Source of the DNA: Nonomuraea dietziae | GTDB lineage: Bacteria; Actinomycetota; Actinomycetes; Streptosporangiales; Streptosporangiaceae | DNA length: 64,000 bases | Assembly: GCF_014195505.1 (NCBI RefSeq) | Contig: NZ_JACIBV010000001.1 | Location: forward strand, 6,448,001 to 6,512,000 | Direction: 5' to 3' | In this document: positions 19,197 through 26,280 of the stretch, one piece after another | Position numbering within the stretch: the first letter of the stretch is position 1 | Layout of the letters: each line of letters begins with the position of its first letter | Made by a program: the position numbers and the translations under genes | The notes under the pieces: generated by a model | What the model saw: only the letters and a program-made list of their open reading frames with translations | What the model was told of the DNA's origin: nothing | The model's database searches: none

Positions 19197-20513
19197 GTGA
19201 ACAAGCACATCGTGATCGTCGGCGGCGGGTACGTCGGGATGTACACCGCCCTGCGTCTGCAGCGCAAGCTCGGCAAGGAGCTGCGCAACCGCAGCGTGCG
19301 CATCACCGTCATCGACCCCAACTCCTACATGACCTACCAGCCCTTCCTCCCCGAGGCAGCGGCCGGCAACCTGTCGCCCCGGCACGTCGTGGCGCCGCTG
19401 CGCAGGGTCCTCCCCAAGGCCACGATCCTCAACGGCATGGTGACCAAGGTCGACCACGCGAACAAGAAGGTCACCTTCGTCCCCGGCGAGGGCGAGCCGC
19501 GAGAGATCCCCTACGACCTGATCGTGATGGCGGCGGGCTCGATCTCGCGCACCCTGCCCATCCCCGGCCTGACCGACATCGGCATCGGCTTCAAGACCGT
19601 CGGCGAGGCCATCGCCCTGCGCAACAGGGTGCTGCACCAGCTCGACGTCGCCGAGTCCACCGACGACGTCGAGGTCCGCAGGCGGGCGCTCACCTTCGTG
19701 GTGGTCGGCGCCGGATTCGCGGGCGTCGAGGCTCTGGCCGAGCTGGAGGACATGGCCAAGGACTCCACCCGCTACTACCGCAACATCAAGCCCTCGGACG
19801 TGCGCTGGGTCCTGGTCGAGGCGACCAACAGGGTGCTGCCCGAGGTCGGCCCCGAGATGGGCAAGTGGACGCTGGAGCAGCTGCGCGAGCGCGGCATCGA
19901 GGTCAAGCTCGACACGCGTCTCGAGTCGGCCACCGGCGGCCACGTGGTGCTGTCCGACGGCACCGAGTTCGACGCCGAGACCCTCGTCTGGACGGCGGGC
20001 GTGAAGCCGAGCCCCGTGGTGACCGAAGGCGACCTCCCGCTCGACGAGCGCGGCCGGATCAAAACCACCACCCAGCTGACCGTCGCGGGCACGAAGGACG
20101 CCTTCGCGGCAGGCGACCTGGCCGGCGTCCCCGACGTCACCAACCCAGGTCAGTACTGCGCGCCCAACGCCCAGCACGCCGTACGGCAGGCGAAGGTCCT
20201 GGGCGACAACATCGTCCGCACGCTCCACGGGCAGCAACTGGTCGAATACCGGCACAAGTACGTCGGATCGGTCGCGGGACTCGGCCTTCACCAGGGCGTG
20301 GCGAACGTCTACGGGGTCAAGCTTCGCGGATTGGCTGCGTGGTTCATGCACCGCACATACCATCTGTCCCGGGTGCCGACGCTGAACCGGAAGGTCCGCG
20401 TCGTCGCGGACTGGACGCTGGCGCTGTTCTTCAAGCGGGAGACCGTGTCTCTCGGCGAGATGGAGCACCCGCGCGACGAGTTCAGGGCGGCGGTCGCGAG
20501 CAACCGCCGCTGA
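19197..20513 (+). CDS. ndh: Type II NADH dehydrogenase (NDH-2)
   Basis: A 438-residue flavoprotein transferring electrons from NADH to the quinone pool without proton pumping. The FAD-binding Rossmann motif is VIVGGGYVGMYTALRL (about 5-20), the NADH-binding motif VVVGAGFAGVEALAEL (about 160-175), and FAAGDLAGV near 300 is the second FAD contact. YMTYQPFLPEAAAG is typical of actinobacterial NDH-2. The start is uncertain among 19149, 19185 and 19197. I favour the GTG at 19197 (GAGGATGGG 7-12 nt upstream), because 19149 would place the Rex operator within the coding sequence. Regulation by Rex is inferred from the operator. Confidence 0.93.
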   Translation: MNKHIVIVGGGYVGMYTALRLQRKLGKELRNRSVRITVIDPNSYMTYQPFLPEAAAGNLSPRHVVAPLRRVLPKATILNGMVTKVDHANKKVTFVPGEGEPREIPYDLIVMAAGSISRTLPIPGLTDIGIGFKTVGEAIALRNRVLHQLDVAESTDDVEVRRRALTFVVVGAGFAGVEALAELEDMAKDSTRYYRNIKPSDVRWVLVEATNRVLPEVGPEMGKWTLEQLRERGIEVKLDTRLESATGGHVVLSDGTEFDAETLVWTAGVKPSPVVTEGDLPLDERGRIKTTTQLTVAGTKDAFAAGDLAGVPDVTNPGQYCAPNAQHAVRQAKVLGDNIVRTLHGQQLVEYRHKYVGSVAGLGLHQGVANVYGVKLRGLAAWFMHRTYHLSRVPTLNRKVRVVADWTLALFFKRETVSLGEMEHPRDEFRAAVASNRR

Positions 20514-20562
20514 CGCTTCGGGACCCTCCTTCCGCGCGCGAGGAGAAGGGGGAGATCCAGGG

Positions 20563-21075
20563 GTGGGGCTCTCTGCTGTGACCGTGCTCGGCACCGACCG
20601 GCCAGGCGTGATAGCCGAGGTGGCCGGTTCGCTGGCCGACTGCGGCGTCAACATCCAGGACTCGACCATGACGCTGCTCGGCGGGCACGTCGCGATGATG
20701 CTCCTCGTCGCGGGCGATCTGTCCGCCGAGCAGTTGCGTGAGCGGATGCAGGTCGGCGAGCTGGTCGTCACGGCGGCCGCCGTCGAGGGGCGCCGCGACC
20801 CCTGTGGGGCGGGCACCGGTCTCGGCTACGTGCTCACCCTGCACGGGCCGGACAGGCCCGGCATCATCTCGTCCGTCTCCCGCGTGCTCGCCTCGGTCGG
20901 CGGCAACATCACCGGGATGAGCACCACGCTGAGCGGCCGCCTCTACGTGCTCATCGCCGACGTCGACCTGCCCGCCTCCGTCGACGTGGCCGACCTCATG
21001 CGCCGGCTGGCCGTCGTCGGAGCAGGGCTCGGCTCGGAGATCACCTTCCGCCCCTGCGAATCGGACCTGCTGTGA
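20563..21075 (+). CDS. Tandem ACT-domain protein (GcvR-like)
   Basis: A 170-residue cytoplasmic protein made of two ACT domains. The first begins AVTVLGTDRPGVIAEVAGSLADCGVNIQDS and the second YVLTLHGPDRPGIISSVSRVLASVGGNITGM (each seen in parts), both with the RPG ligand turn. This is the GcvR/formyltetrahydrofolate-deformylase regulatory type, which binds amino acids such as glycine. No catalytic domain is present. The start is a GTG with AGGAGAAGGGGGAG upstream. Its stop overlaps the GTG of the deformylase-like gene (GTGTGA), indicating coupled translation. Confidence 0.85.
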   Translation: MGLSAVTVLGTDRPGVIAEVAGSLADCGVNIQDSTMTLLGGHVAMMLLVAGDLSAEQLRERMQVGELVVTAAAVEGRRDPCGAGTGLGYVLTLHGPDRPGIISSVSRVLASVGGNITGMSTTLSGRLYVLIADVDLPASVDVADLMRRLAVVGAGLGSEITFRPCESDLL

Positions 21076-21587
21076 GCGGGGTCCCTCGCGACGTGCTCGG
21101 CGCGCCGCACCCCGTGCTGTCCGCCTCCGCCGAACCGGTGGATCCGACCGATCCCTTCGTCGTCTCCGCCGCCGCCGACCTGCTGGCCACCCTGCGCGAG
21201 GCCGGCATGCTCACGGGACTGGCCGCCCCTCAGGTCGGGCTGAGCTGGCGGCTGATCGCCTTCGACGCGGGCCGCCACCCGCGCAGCCGGTCGAGCGCGG
21301 GCGCGCTCGCGCTGGTCAACCCCCGCCTGGCTGAGGCCTCTCACTGGCGCGTGGGCAGGGAGGGGTGCCTGTCGGTGCGCGGCCTGTTCGCCGAGGTGCC
21401 GCGAGCCGCCCAGATCACGGTGTGCGGCCAGCTGCCCGGCAGCGGCGAACCCGTCACCATCGAGGCCGACGCCTTCGAGGCCCGGTGCATCCAGCACCAA
21501 CTGGACCATCTGGACGGTGTGCTCTTCCTGGACAGAGTGTCCGGAGCGCGGGCACTTCACCACAGATCTCACTCTTGTTACGCCTGA
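21072..21587 (+). CDS. Peptide deformylase-like protein with HEXXH changed to HQXXH
   Basis: A 171-residue protein of the peptide deformylase fold. Motif 1 is GLAAPQVG (Gln54 would form the oxyanion hole), motif 2 is EGCLS (Cys99 metal ligand), and motif 3 reads QHQLDHLDG (His142, Gln143, His146) where active enzymes have HELDH. The codon is CAA, so the catalytic general-base Glu is replaced by Gln while all three metal ligands remain. Loss of this Glu abolishes activity in well-studied deformylases, so this copy may be a non-catalytic binder or a relic; a canonical def gene is expected elsewhere. It is translationally coupled to the ACT-domain gene. Confidence 0.85.
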   Translation: MSGVPRDVLGAPHPVLSASAEPVDPTDPFVVSAAADLLATLREAGMLTGLAAPQVGLSWRLIAFDAGRHPRSRSSAGALALVNPRLAEASHWRVGREGCLSVRGLFAEVPRAAQITVCGQLPGSGEPVTIEADAFEARCIQHQLDHLDGVLFLDRVSGARALHHRSHSCYA

Positions 21588-21636
21588 TACAAAGTTGTGC
21601 TCCTCGTGAGCATGGTCCGTTTCGTATGATTGCGGC

Positions 21637-21709
21637 GCCCCCGTGGCCCAATGGCAGAGGCAAACCCCTTAAAAGGGTTGACGTGCGGGTTCGAATCCCG
21701 CCGGGGGCA
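21637..21709 (+). tRNA. tRNA with anticodon UAA and short variable arm (nominally Leu)
   Basis: A full cloverleaf can be drawn. The acceptor stem is GCCCCCG/CGGGGGC, T8-G9, and the D-stem GCC/GGC has a loop containing GG. The anticodon stem is AACCC/GGGTT with loop CTTAAAA, which puts UAA at positions 34-36. The variable loop is 5 nt (GACGT), the T-arm GCGGG-TTCGAAT-CCCGC, and the discriminator A73. Only CC of CCA follows. The anticodon reads UUA (Leu), but leucine tRNAs are class II with a long variable arm, and this is class I, so its charging identity is uncertain. Confidence 0.85.
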
Positions 21710-21732
21710 CCGCTAATTTATATCCAATTTAC

Positions 21733-21773
21733 CCCCCTGACCTGGCGTTTCTTCTTGACGCTCGGTCAGGGGG
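21733..21773 (+). terminator. Long hairpin downstream of the tRNA
   Basis: CCCCCTGACC pairs perfectly with GGTCAGGGGG, and an inner GCGT/ACGC pair extends the stem. It begins 24 bp after the tRNA and has no T run. It is a plausible terminator of the tRNA transcript. Confidence 0.55.
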
Positions 21774-21911
21774 CCGCAGGCGGGGCGCCGAAGGGCCTCC
21801 CGGCGGCGGCCGGTCGCGCCGAAGACGCTCGTCCGGCCAGGTGGACGCCCTTGACTGGACTCATTCACCGAGGTTTATGAGGGTTGTCCCGAATGGGGTT
21901 ATGTGACCCGC

Positions 21912-22586
21912 TTAAAGGCCTCTGAACCCCCACACCATTGCGCCACGTTTTGTCAAGGTGATGGGCGTAGAAACTTGTCGGGAAGCGCTCTCCGCGCGCT
22001 CGCGCGGAACGAATCGCGTGACCAGATAGTCGCGCACCGCAGCCGCGTCGGGCAGCGTGATCAGCGGAGCGTCCCACCGCTCCACCTCCACCCTCTCGAA
22101 CACCGCCGCCACCAGCTCCGGCGCCTCCTCGGCGTCGAACGTCGTGCGGGAGGGCCACCACACCTCCGCCAGCTCGGGGGAGTCGGCTCGGCTGGGCGTC
22201 GCGGCCACGAACATTCCGCCGGGCGCCAGCACCCGCCTCGCCTCACGGAGCGCCTCCAGCGGGTCGGGCAGGTGGTAGAGCATGTTCACCGCCACCGCGG
22301 CGCCAAAGGAGCCGTCGGCGAAGGGCAGCGCCGTGGCCTCGCCCATGAGCCGGGGCGCGGGATGCTCGCGGAGCAGGGTGAGGGCGGCGTCGACGCCCAC
22401 GACCTGGGGCAGCTCGGCGCGGAGCGCGCCGTCCGCGCAGCCGATGTCGAGAACGTGCGGCACGTGCCTCAACCGCTCGGCCAGGAGGGCGTGGAGCGAC
22501 GTGCCACCGGTCAGATGACGGGCGGTGAGCCCCGCGCCGACCCTGAACCTGCCGGGGTCGGTGTCGTAGTCGCGTGGAGTGCTCAT
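21912..22586 (-). CDS. Class I SAM-dependent methyltransferase
   Basis: A 224-residue methyltransferase of the UbiE/Methyltransf_11 type. Motif I is VLDIGCADGALRAELPQVVGVD, here in parts around residues 42-60, with the acidic GVD ribose contact. GEATALPFADGSFGAAVAVN is motif II, and LPDPLEALREARRVLAPGGMFVAATPS the post-II and motif III region. The substrate is unknown. The ATG at 22586 has GGAGGGG 8 nt upstream; an in-frame ATG 25 codons earlier gives an uncharacteristic extension. It is a single transcription unit. Confidence 0.85.
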   Translation of the reverse strand: MSTPRDYDTDPGRFRVGAGLTARHLTGGTSLHALLAERLRHVPHVLDIGCADGALRAELPQVVGVDAALTLLREHPAPRLMGEATALPFADGSFGAAVAVNMLYHLPDPLEALREARRVLAPGGMFVAATPSRADSPELAEVWWPSRTTFDAEEAPELVAAVFERVEVERWDAPLITLPDAAAVRDYLVTRFVPRERAESASRQVSTPITLTKRGAMVWGFRGL

Positions 22587-22732
22587 CCAGCCATCCCCTC
22601 CGGTACGGCCCGCGCTCTTCCCGCGACCACAGGGAACACCTTCGCCATGGCCGGTGTCCACAGGATTGCCCGGGGCGCCTGGCCTCGACGAAGGCGGGGT
22701 CGGGGCGCCTGCCTTACGAACTGCCGGGAAGG

Positions 22733-22978
22733 GACGTGGAGGCCCGCGTGAGAGACGCTGTCAGGGGGCATCAGATCGATGAGCGGCACCACGGGCGCGC
22801 CCTCGGCGGCGAGAGAGGAGGCGACGGAGACCTTCCGCACGAGCGCCACACCGGCCGGCCCACCGACATCACGGTGGCGACCCGGCCACCGCATAGTGTG
22901 GGATCGTGAAGCACCGCAGGGTCCCTGACCTGCAGACTGTGCCTGCCGGCGAGCTCGGCGACCAGCCGGGAACCCGCA
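22733..22978 (-). pseudogene. Decayed aminoglycoside-phosphotransferase-like gene fragment
   Basis: Two segments in different frames together resemble the N-terminal lobe of APH-family kinases. The first, RLVAELAGRHSLQVRDPAVLHDP, runs on to RVATVMSVGRP in one frame. The second, RKVSVASSLAAEGAPVVPLIDLMPPDSV, lies in the next frame and ends in HAGLHV. A stretch of roughly 15 residues normally found between LHD and VARV is missing, a frameshift separates the halves, and no Brenner motif (HGD) or DFD follows. This is a remnant, not a functional kinase. The rest of the 22587-23100 interval holds no convincing gene; a 48-codon plus-strand frame at 22906 is antisense to it. Confidence 0.55.
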
Positions 22979-23100
22979 TGGCATCTCGTTCGTTGAGATC
23001 GCTGCGGAAGTCTCGAATGTACATAGATCCCAGCGTGACTTGGCCTGTGTGACAGCCGGTCCAATACTCTGATCACATTGGTCGCAGCGTGGAGGCAGCG

Positions 23101-23886
23101 ATGGAGAGTAAGAACCCCGTATTCAGCCGGTCGCCATACACCCATCAACAGCAAGGGTGGACCCCGAGCCCCGAGCATCTGCAGGGGATGTACGACAACC
23201 CGGCCTACGCGCCCGCGCCGCCGGCCGCCAAGACGATGACCATCGACGACGTCGTGGTCCGCGGGTTCATGACGCTCGGCACGCTTGTCGTCGCCGGCGC
23301 CGCCTCGTGGTACTTCGAGGTCGGCATGGGCGTCGCGGCCATCTCCGCCCTCATCGGCGTGGTCCTCGGCCTGATCGCCTCGTTCAAGCAGAGCACCAAC
23401 CCTGCCCTGATCCTCGGCTACGCCCTGTTCTACGGCGTGTTCGTGGGCGCGCTGAGCCGGATGTACGAGTCGTTCTTCAACGGCATCGTGCTCCAGGCGG
23501 TGATCGGCACGGCTCTGGCCTTCGCGGCGGTGCTGACCGTCTACTCCCTGCGCATCGTCAGGGTGACACCCAAGTTCACCAAGTTCGTGATCGCGGCCGC
23601 GATCGGCGCGCTGGCGCTGGTCCTGGTCAACCTCGTGGCCGGGTTCTTCGTCGACGGCGGAATCGGCCTGCGGACCGACAGCCCGCTCGGCTGGATCTTC
23701 AGCGCCGCGATGATCCTGCTCGGCACCTTCTTCCTGCTCCTCGACTTCGACGACATCGAGCGCGGGGTGAAGGCGGGAGCTCCCGAGAAGTACTCGTGGC
23801 AGTGCGCGTTCGGGCTCACGCTGAGCCTGGTCTGGATCTACCTCGAGGTGCTGCGATTCATCAGCTATTTCTCGGGCGACGACTGA
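23101..23886 (+). CDS. Bax inhibitor-1 / YccA family membrane protein
   Basis: A 261-residue integral membrane protein of the BI-1/YccA group. The cytoplasmic N-terminus carries repeated aromatic and Pro residues (SPYTHQQQGWTPSPEHLQGMYD, in parts). Seven hydrophobic segments follow TIDDVVVRGFMTLG. The family signature is visible in FLLLDFDDIERGVKAGAPEKYSWQCAFGL (given in parts near 215-245), containing the acidic pore residues. The molecular role in actinobacteria is not established; homologs modulate Ca2+/H+ leak. GGAGG precedes the ATG at 23101, with a -10 like TACTCT about 35 nt upstream. A strong terminator follows. Confidence 0.9.
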   Translation: MESKNPVFSRSPYTHQQQGWTPSPEHLQGMYDNPAYAPAPPAAKTMTIDDVVVRGFMTLGTLVVAGAASWYFEVGMGVAAISALIGVVLGLIASFKQSTNPALILGYALFYGVFVGALSRMYESFFNGIVLQAVIGTALAFAAVLTVYSLRIVRVTPKFTKFVIAAAIGALALVLVNLVAGFFVDGGIGLRTDSPLGWIFSAAMILLGTFFLLLDFDDIERGVKAGAPEKYSWQCAFGLTLSLVWIYLEVLRFISYFSGDD

Positions 23887-23897
23887 TCGTCCAGGTC

Positions 23898-23929
23898 AAG
23901 ACCCCGCTGGTGAACCGGCGGGGTCTTTT
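23898..23929 (+). terminator. Rho-independent terminator after the BI-1 gene
   Basis: AAGACCCCGC, 10-nt loop, GCGGGGTCTT, then TTC. It has a perfect 10-bp stem with a partial U-tract, 12 bp after the stop. Confidence 0.9.
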
Positions 23930-24047
23930 CTATGCGCCACGAGGGATCTACGCGCCGTGACAAAAGGCTGGCCGCCGGGGGGTTGCCATTCGCGGTGAGG
24001 TGTTGCAGTGTCAAGCAAAGGACCTTAATCCATCCGTGGAGGTGCCC

Positions 24048-24281
24048 ATGTCCTTGAACCACTCACCGGAGACGCAGATCAAGCTCATCGCCAGAGTCCC
24101 GGCCATCACGGGACGCGAACTCCCAGAGTGGTTCCAAGCCATCGACAACGGCCCATCCTTCCTCAGATGTGATGAACGAGCGCACTGGCTAGCCGAGGAG
24201 CACGGGCTGACCCATGGCTACGCCGCCGCCATCGTCGTCGAGCACGAGCGGCACCGTCGTAACAGAATGGGGTTCATCTAA
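24048..24281 (+). CDS. Small DUF4287-like protein
   Basis: A 77-residue soluble protein, MSLNHSPETQIKLIARVP at its start and LAEEHGLTHGYAAAIVVEH in its second half. I recognise this as the DUF4287 type (the pattern GRELPEW followed by a helix ending in LTHGYA-hydrophobic); no activity is known to me. GGAGG lies 6 nt before the ATG, a strong site. The short gap to the following oxidoreductase gene (63 bp) contains a GC-rich inverted repeat (CGCGCCCG ... CGGGCGCG) that may end this transcript. Base use is somewhat less GC-rich at the third position than in its neighbours. Confidence 0.75.
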   Translation: MSLNHSPETQIKLIARVPAITGRELPEWFQAIDNGPSFLRCDERAHWLAEEHGLTHGYAAAIVVEHERHRRNRMGFI

Positions 24282-24344
24282 ACCCCCCGAGATCCCCCCA
24301 CGCGCCCGTGCCGATCATTCGGCTCGGGCGCGCATCATGGTGTG

Positions 24345-24755
24345 ATGGATCTCGACAAGGCGCGTGGCTATCTGGCCCGCCACCACCACGCCGTCCTGCT
24401 CACCAGGCACGCCGACGGACGGCCGCAGATGTCGCCGGTGCTGGTCGGCGTCGACGACGAGGGTCACGCGATCATCAGCACGCGCGAGGGCGCGGCCAAG
24501 ACCAGGAACGCCAGGAGAGACCCGCGGGTCGCCGTGTGCGCGTTCACCGACGGGTTCTTCGGCGAGTGGATCCAGGTCGAGGGTACGGCCGAGGTCGTCT
24601 CGCTTCCCGAGGCGATGGACCATCTCGTCGCCTACTACCGGGGCATCTCGGGCGAGCACCCCGACTGGGCGGAGTACCGCGACGCCATGGAGAGGGAGCG
24701 CAGGGTGGTGCTGAGGATCACGCTCAACCGCGCGGGCCCCGACCGTCACGCCTGA
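24345..24755 (+). CDS. PPOX-class F420-dependent oxidoreductase
   Basis: A 136-residue split-barrel flavin/deazaflavin oxidoreductase of the PPOX class. Evidence: LTRHADGRPQMSPVLVGVDD at residues 20-40, REGAAKTRNARRDPRVAVC, and a central FFGEWIQVEGTAEVV followed by a helical segment and RVVLRITLNRAGPDR. Small actinobacterial proteins of this class bind F420 or FMN. The physiological substrate is unknown. No clear Shine-Dalgarno site precedes the ATG at 24345 (a GTG at 24342 is adjacent). Its 3' end overlaps the convergent lipoprotein gene by 32 bp. Confidence 0.85.
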   Translation: MDLDKARGYLARHHHAVLLTRHADGRPQMSPVLVGVDDEGHAIISTREGAAKTRNARRDPRVAVCAFTDGFFGEWIQVEGTAEVVSLPEAMDHLVAYYRGISGEHPDWAEYRDAMERERRVVLRITLNRAGPDRHA

Positions 24756-25977
24756 GGACGAAGTCCTGGCCCTGGTCGGTCCACTCGTCGATCGCGCCGA
24801 CGGCCCACAGGTCCTTCGTGCCGGGGATGGCGGCGACCGCCTTGACGGTGCCCCGGTCCGAGGCGCTCTCGGCGGTCCACTTCCGCCCATCGAAGTGAAG
24901 CAGGACGGATTCGTGTCCTGCGACCCACACGTCGTCGGGCCCGAAGGCGGTGACGCCGGTGAGCGAGCCCTCCGTCAGCGGCACCGTCATCTGCCGCCAG
25001 AGGCGGCCGTCCCAGTGCAGGACCAGTGGCGTGGTGGGCTGGTCCTCGGCGCTCTCGTAGGCGTCGGGGCAGGACGACGGGTCACCCTCGTGGGCGTTTC
25101 CGCCGCCCTTGATGATCTCCCCGACCGCCCACACATCGGTGGGGGAGACCTGCGCGACCGCCCTCAGGCTGCCACCGGGGATGTCGGGCAGGCGCATCTC
25201 CTTCCAGGAGGAGCGCTTCTGCCTGCTGTGCAGGACCATCGGGGTCAGGCCCGCGCACGACTCCCGCGACTTGGCGCCCACGATCCAGGCGTGACCCGCT
25301 CGGAAGGCGATCGCGTTGAACGCGCCCGCCCTCCCGGGGAACTGGAACTCGAACTCGCCGTCCTCGCCGGACATGACGAACGAGCCCGACTCGTCCGAAC
25401 CGATCAGCAACACCTGGCCGTTGTGGACGGAGACGTCGGAGAAGCGCTCGTCCTCGGAGATCCCGAAGGGGCGCCGTACGGCCCAGCGCCTGCCGTCCCA
25501 GTGGGAGACCTCGGACGCGCCCGCCAACCAGACGTCGTCGGGGCCGGTGGCGTCGAATCCCCCTGGGCCGGACAGTGGGGGAAGCGGGACCCTCGACCAG
25601 GTCCGCCCGTTCCAGCGCTGCATGACGGGCGCGCCCTCGTTGTCCTCCGCGCCGTCTTCGTAGCCGACCGCCCAGGCCGCGTCAGGCCCTGTCGCGACGA
25701 CGTCCACCAGCCATGAGGCATCCCGCAGCGGAACGCTCCTGACCTGCTTCCATCGGGGCGACCGGACCACCCGCGTGCTCTTCTCGCCGCTCGTGGGCGA
25801 GGTGTCCGTCTGATGGGCGGGCGCGGCGGGCGTCGTGCCGGTGCCCAGGGCGGGGGTCGGGCTCGCTTTCGCTGCGGCGCCCCCGCCTCCTCCGTCTCGC
25901 TCGCCCGAGCAGGCCGTCGCGAGGCTCGCGCAGAGGACGAGGGCCACGGCTCGCTGTGCGATCTTCATCGCGGGCAT
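24724..25977 (-). CDS. Lipoprotein with WD/kelch-like beta-propeller repeats
   Basis: A predicted 417-residue lipoprotein. The ATG at 25977 (GGGAAA about 10 nt upstream) yields a signal with lipobox ATAC-S; the ATG at 25968 is an alternative. A Gly/Ala/Thr/Pro-rich linker (about 25-65) leads to repeats of the form GPDDVWLAG, SPTDVWAVGE, GPDDVWVAGHE, LWAVGA, each followed by a W-x-G-R-x-W strand (RWNGRTWSRV, HWDGRRWAV, HWDGRLWRQM, HFDGRKWTAE). This is a five- to six-bladed propeller as found in actinobacterial extracellular proteins. Ligand and role are unknown. It overlaps the convergent oxidoreductase gene. Confidence 0.8.
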   Translation of the reverse strand: MPAMKIAQRAVALVLCASLATACSGERDGGGGGAAAKASPTPALGTGTTPAAPAHQTDTSPTSGEKSTRVVRSPRWKQVRSVPLRDASWLVDVVATGPDAAWAVGYEDGAEDNEGAPVMQRWNGRTWSRVPLPPLSGPGGFDATGPDDVWLAGASEVSHWDGRRWAVRRPFGISEDERFSDVSVHNGQVLLIGSDESGSFVMSGEDGEFEFQFPGRAGAFNAIAFRAGHAWIVGAKSRESCAGLTPMVLHSRQKRSSWKEMRLPDIPGGSLRAVAQVSPTDVWAVGEIIKGGGNAHEGDPSSCPDAYESAEDQPTTPLVLHWDGRLWRQMTVPLTEGSLTGVTAFGPDDVWVAGHESVLLHFDGRKWTAESASDRGTVKAVAAIPGTKDLWAVGAIDEWTDQGQDFVLRRDGRGPRG

Positions 25978-26280
25978 TATGGCGAATTTCCCGGCACGGC
26001 ATGCCGTATACCCGCGTTCCTCCGGGCCACCCGAAGGTTCGGTGCGGGAGTTGCCGTCTTTCCTCCCGTACGGCAAGCCGCCCCCGCGCCTCCGTGGGCG
26101 CGGGGTCCCGACCTGCGAAGGCGCCCTGGCCGGCGGGACTTCGGCGGGCCACCGTCACGGCGCACGCCAACCCGCACAGCGGGCCCCGTGAGGGCCCGGA
26201 ACGGAGCGGGGCCCGTGAGGGCGTCCAGGTGGAGCCGGGGCCCCGGTCACGTGCCACAAGGCCCCGGTCGTGGGGCGTGG
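25978..26280. other. 303-bp intergenic stretch between lipoprotein and thiolase genes
   Basis: I see no gene here. It carries two copies of CCCGTGAGGGC (26185-26195 and 26212-26222, 27-bp period). Near its right end, GGCCCCGGTCACGTG and GGCCCCGGTCGTGG repeat in tandem just downstream of the thiolase stop. The GC-rich repeats may serve transcription termination of the thiolase gene and the promoter of the lipoprotein gene lies at its left end. Confidence 0.5.

Noticed and set aside
21637..21773. tRNA as an integration site for a mobile element
   Set aside because: No integrase gene and no repeat of the tRNA 3' end were seen nearby.
22906..23052. 48-codon plus-strand frame (GTG start) before the BI-1 gene
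   Set aside because: It has no clear ribosome site and is antisense to the phosphotransferase remnant; the composition (Arg/Ser-rich) fits non-coding sequence.
26185..26222. Short CRISPR-like or tandem array (two copies of CCCGTGAGGGC)
   Set aside because: There are only two 11-bp copies with a 16-bp gap, too short and too few for CRISPR; reported as simple intergenic repeats.
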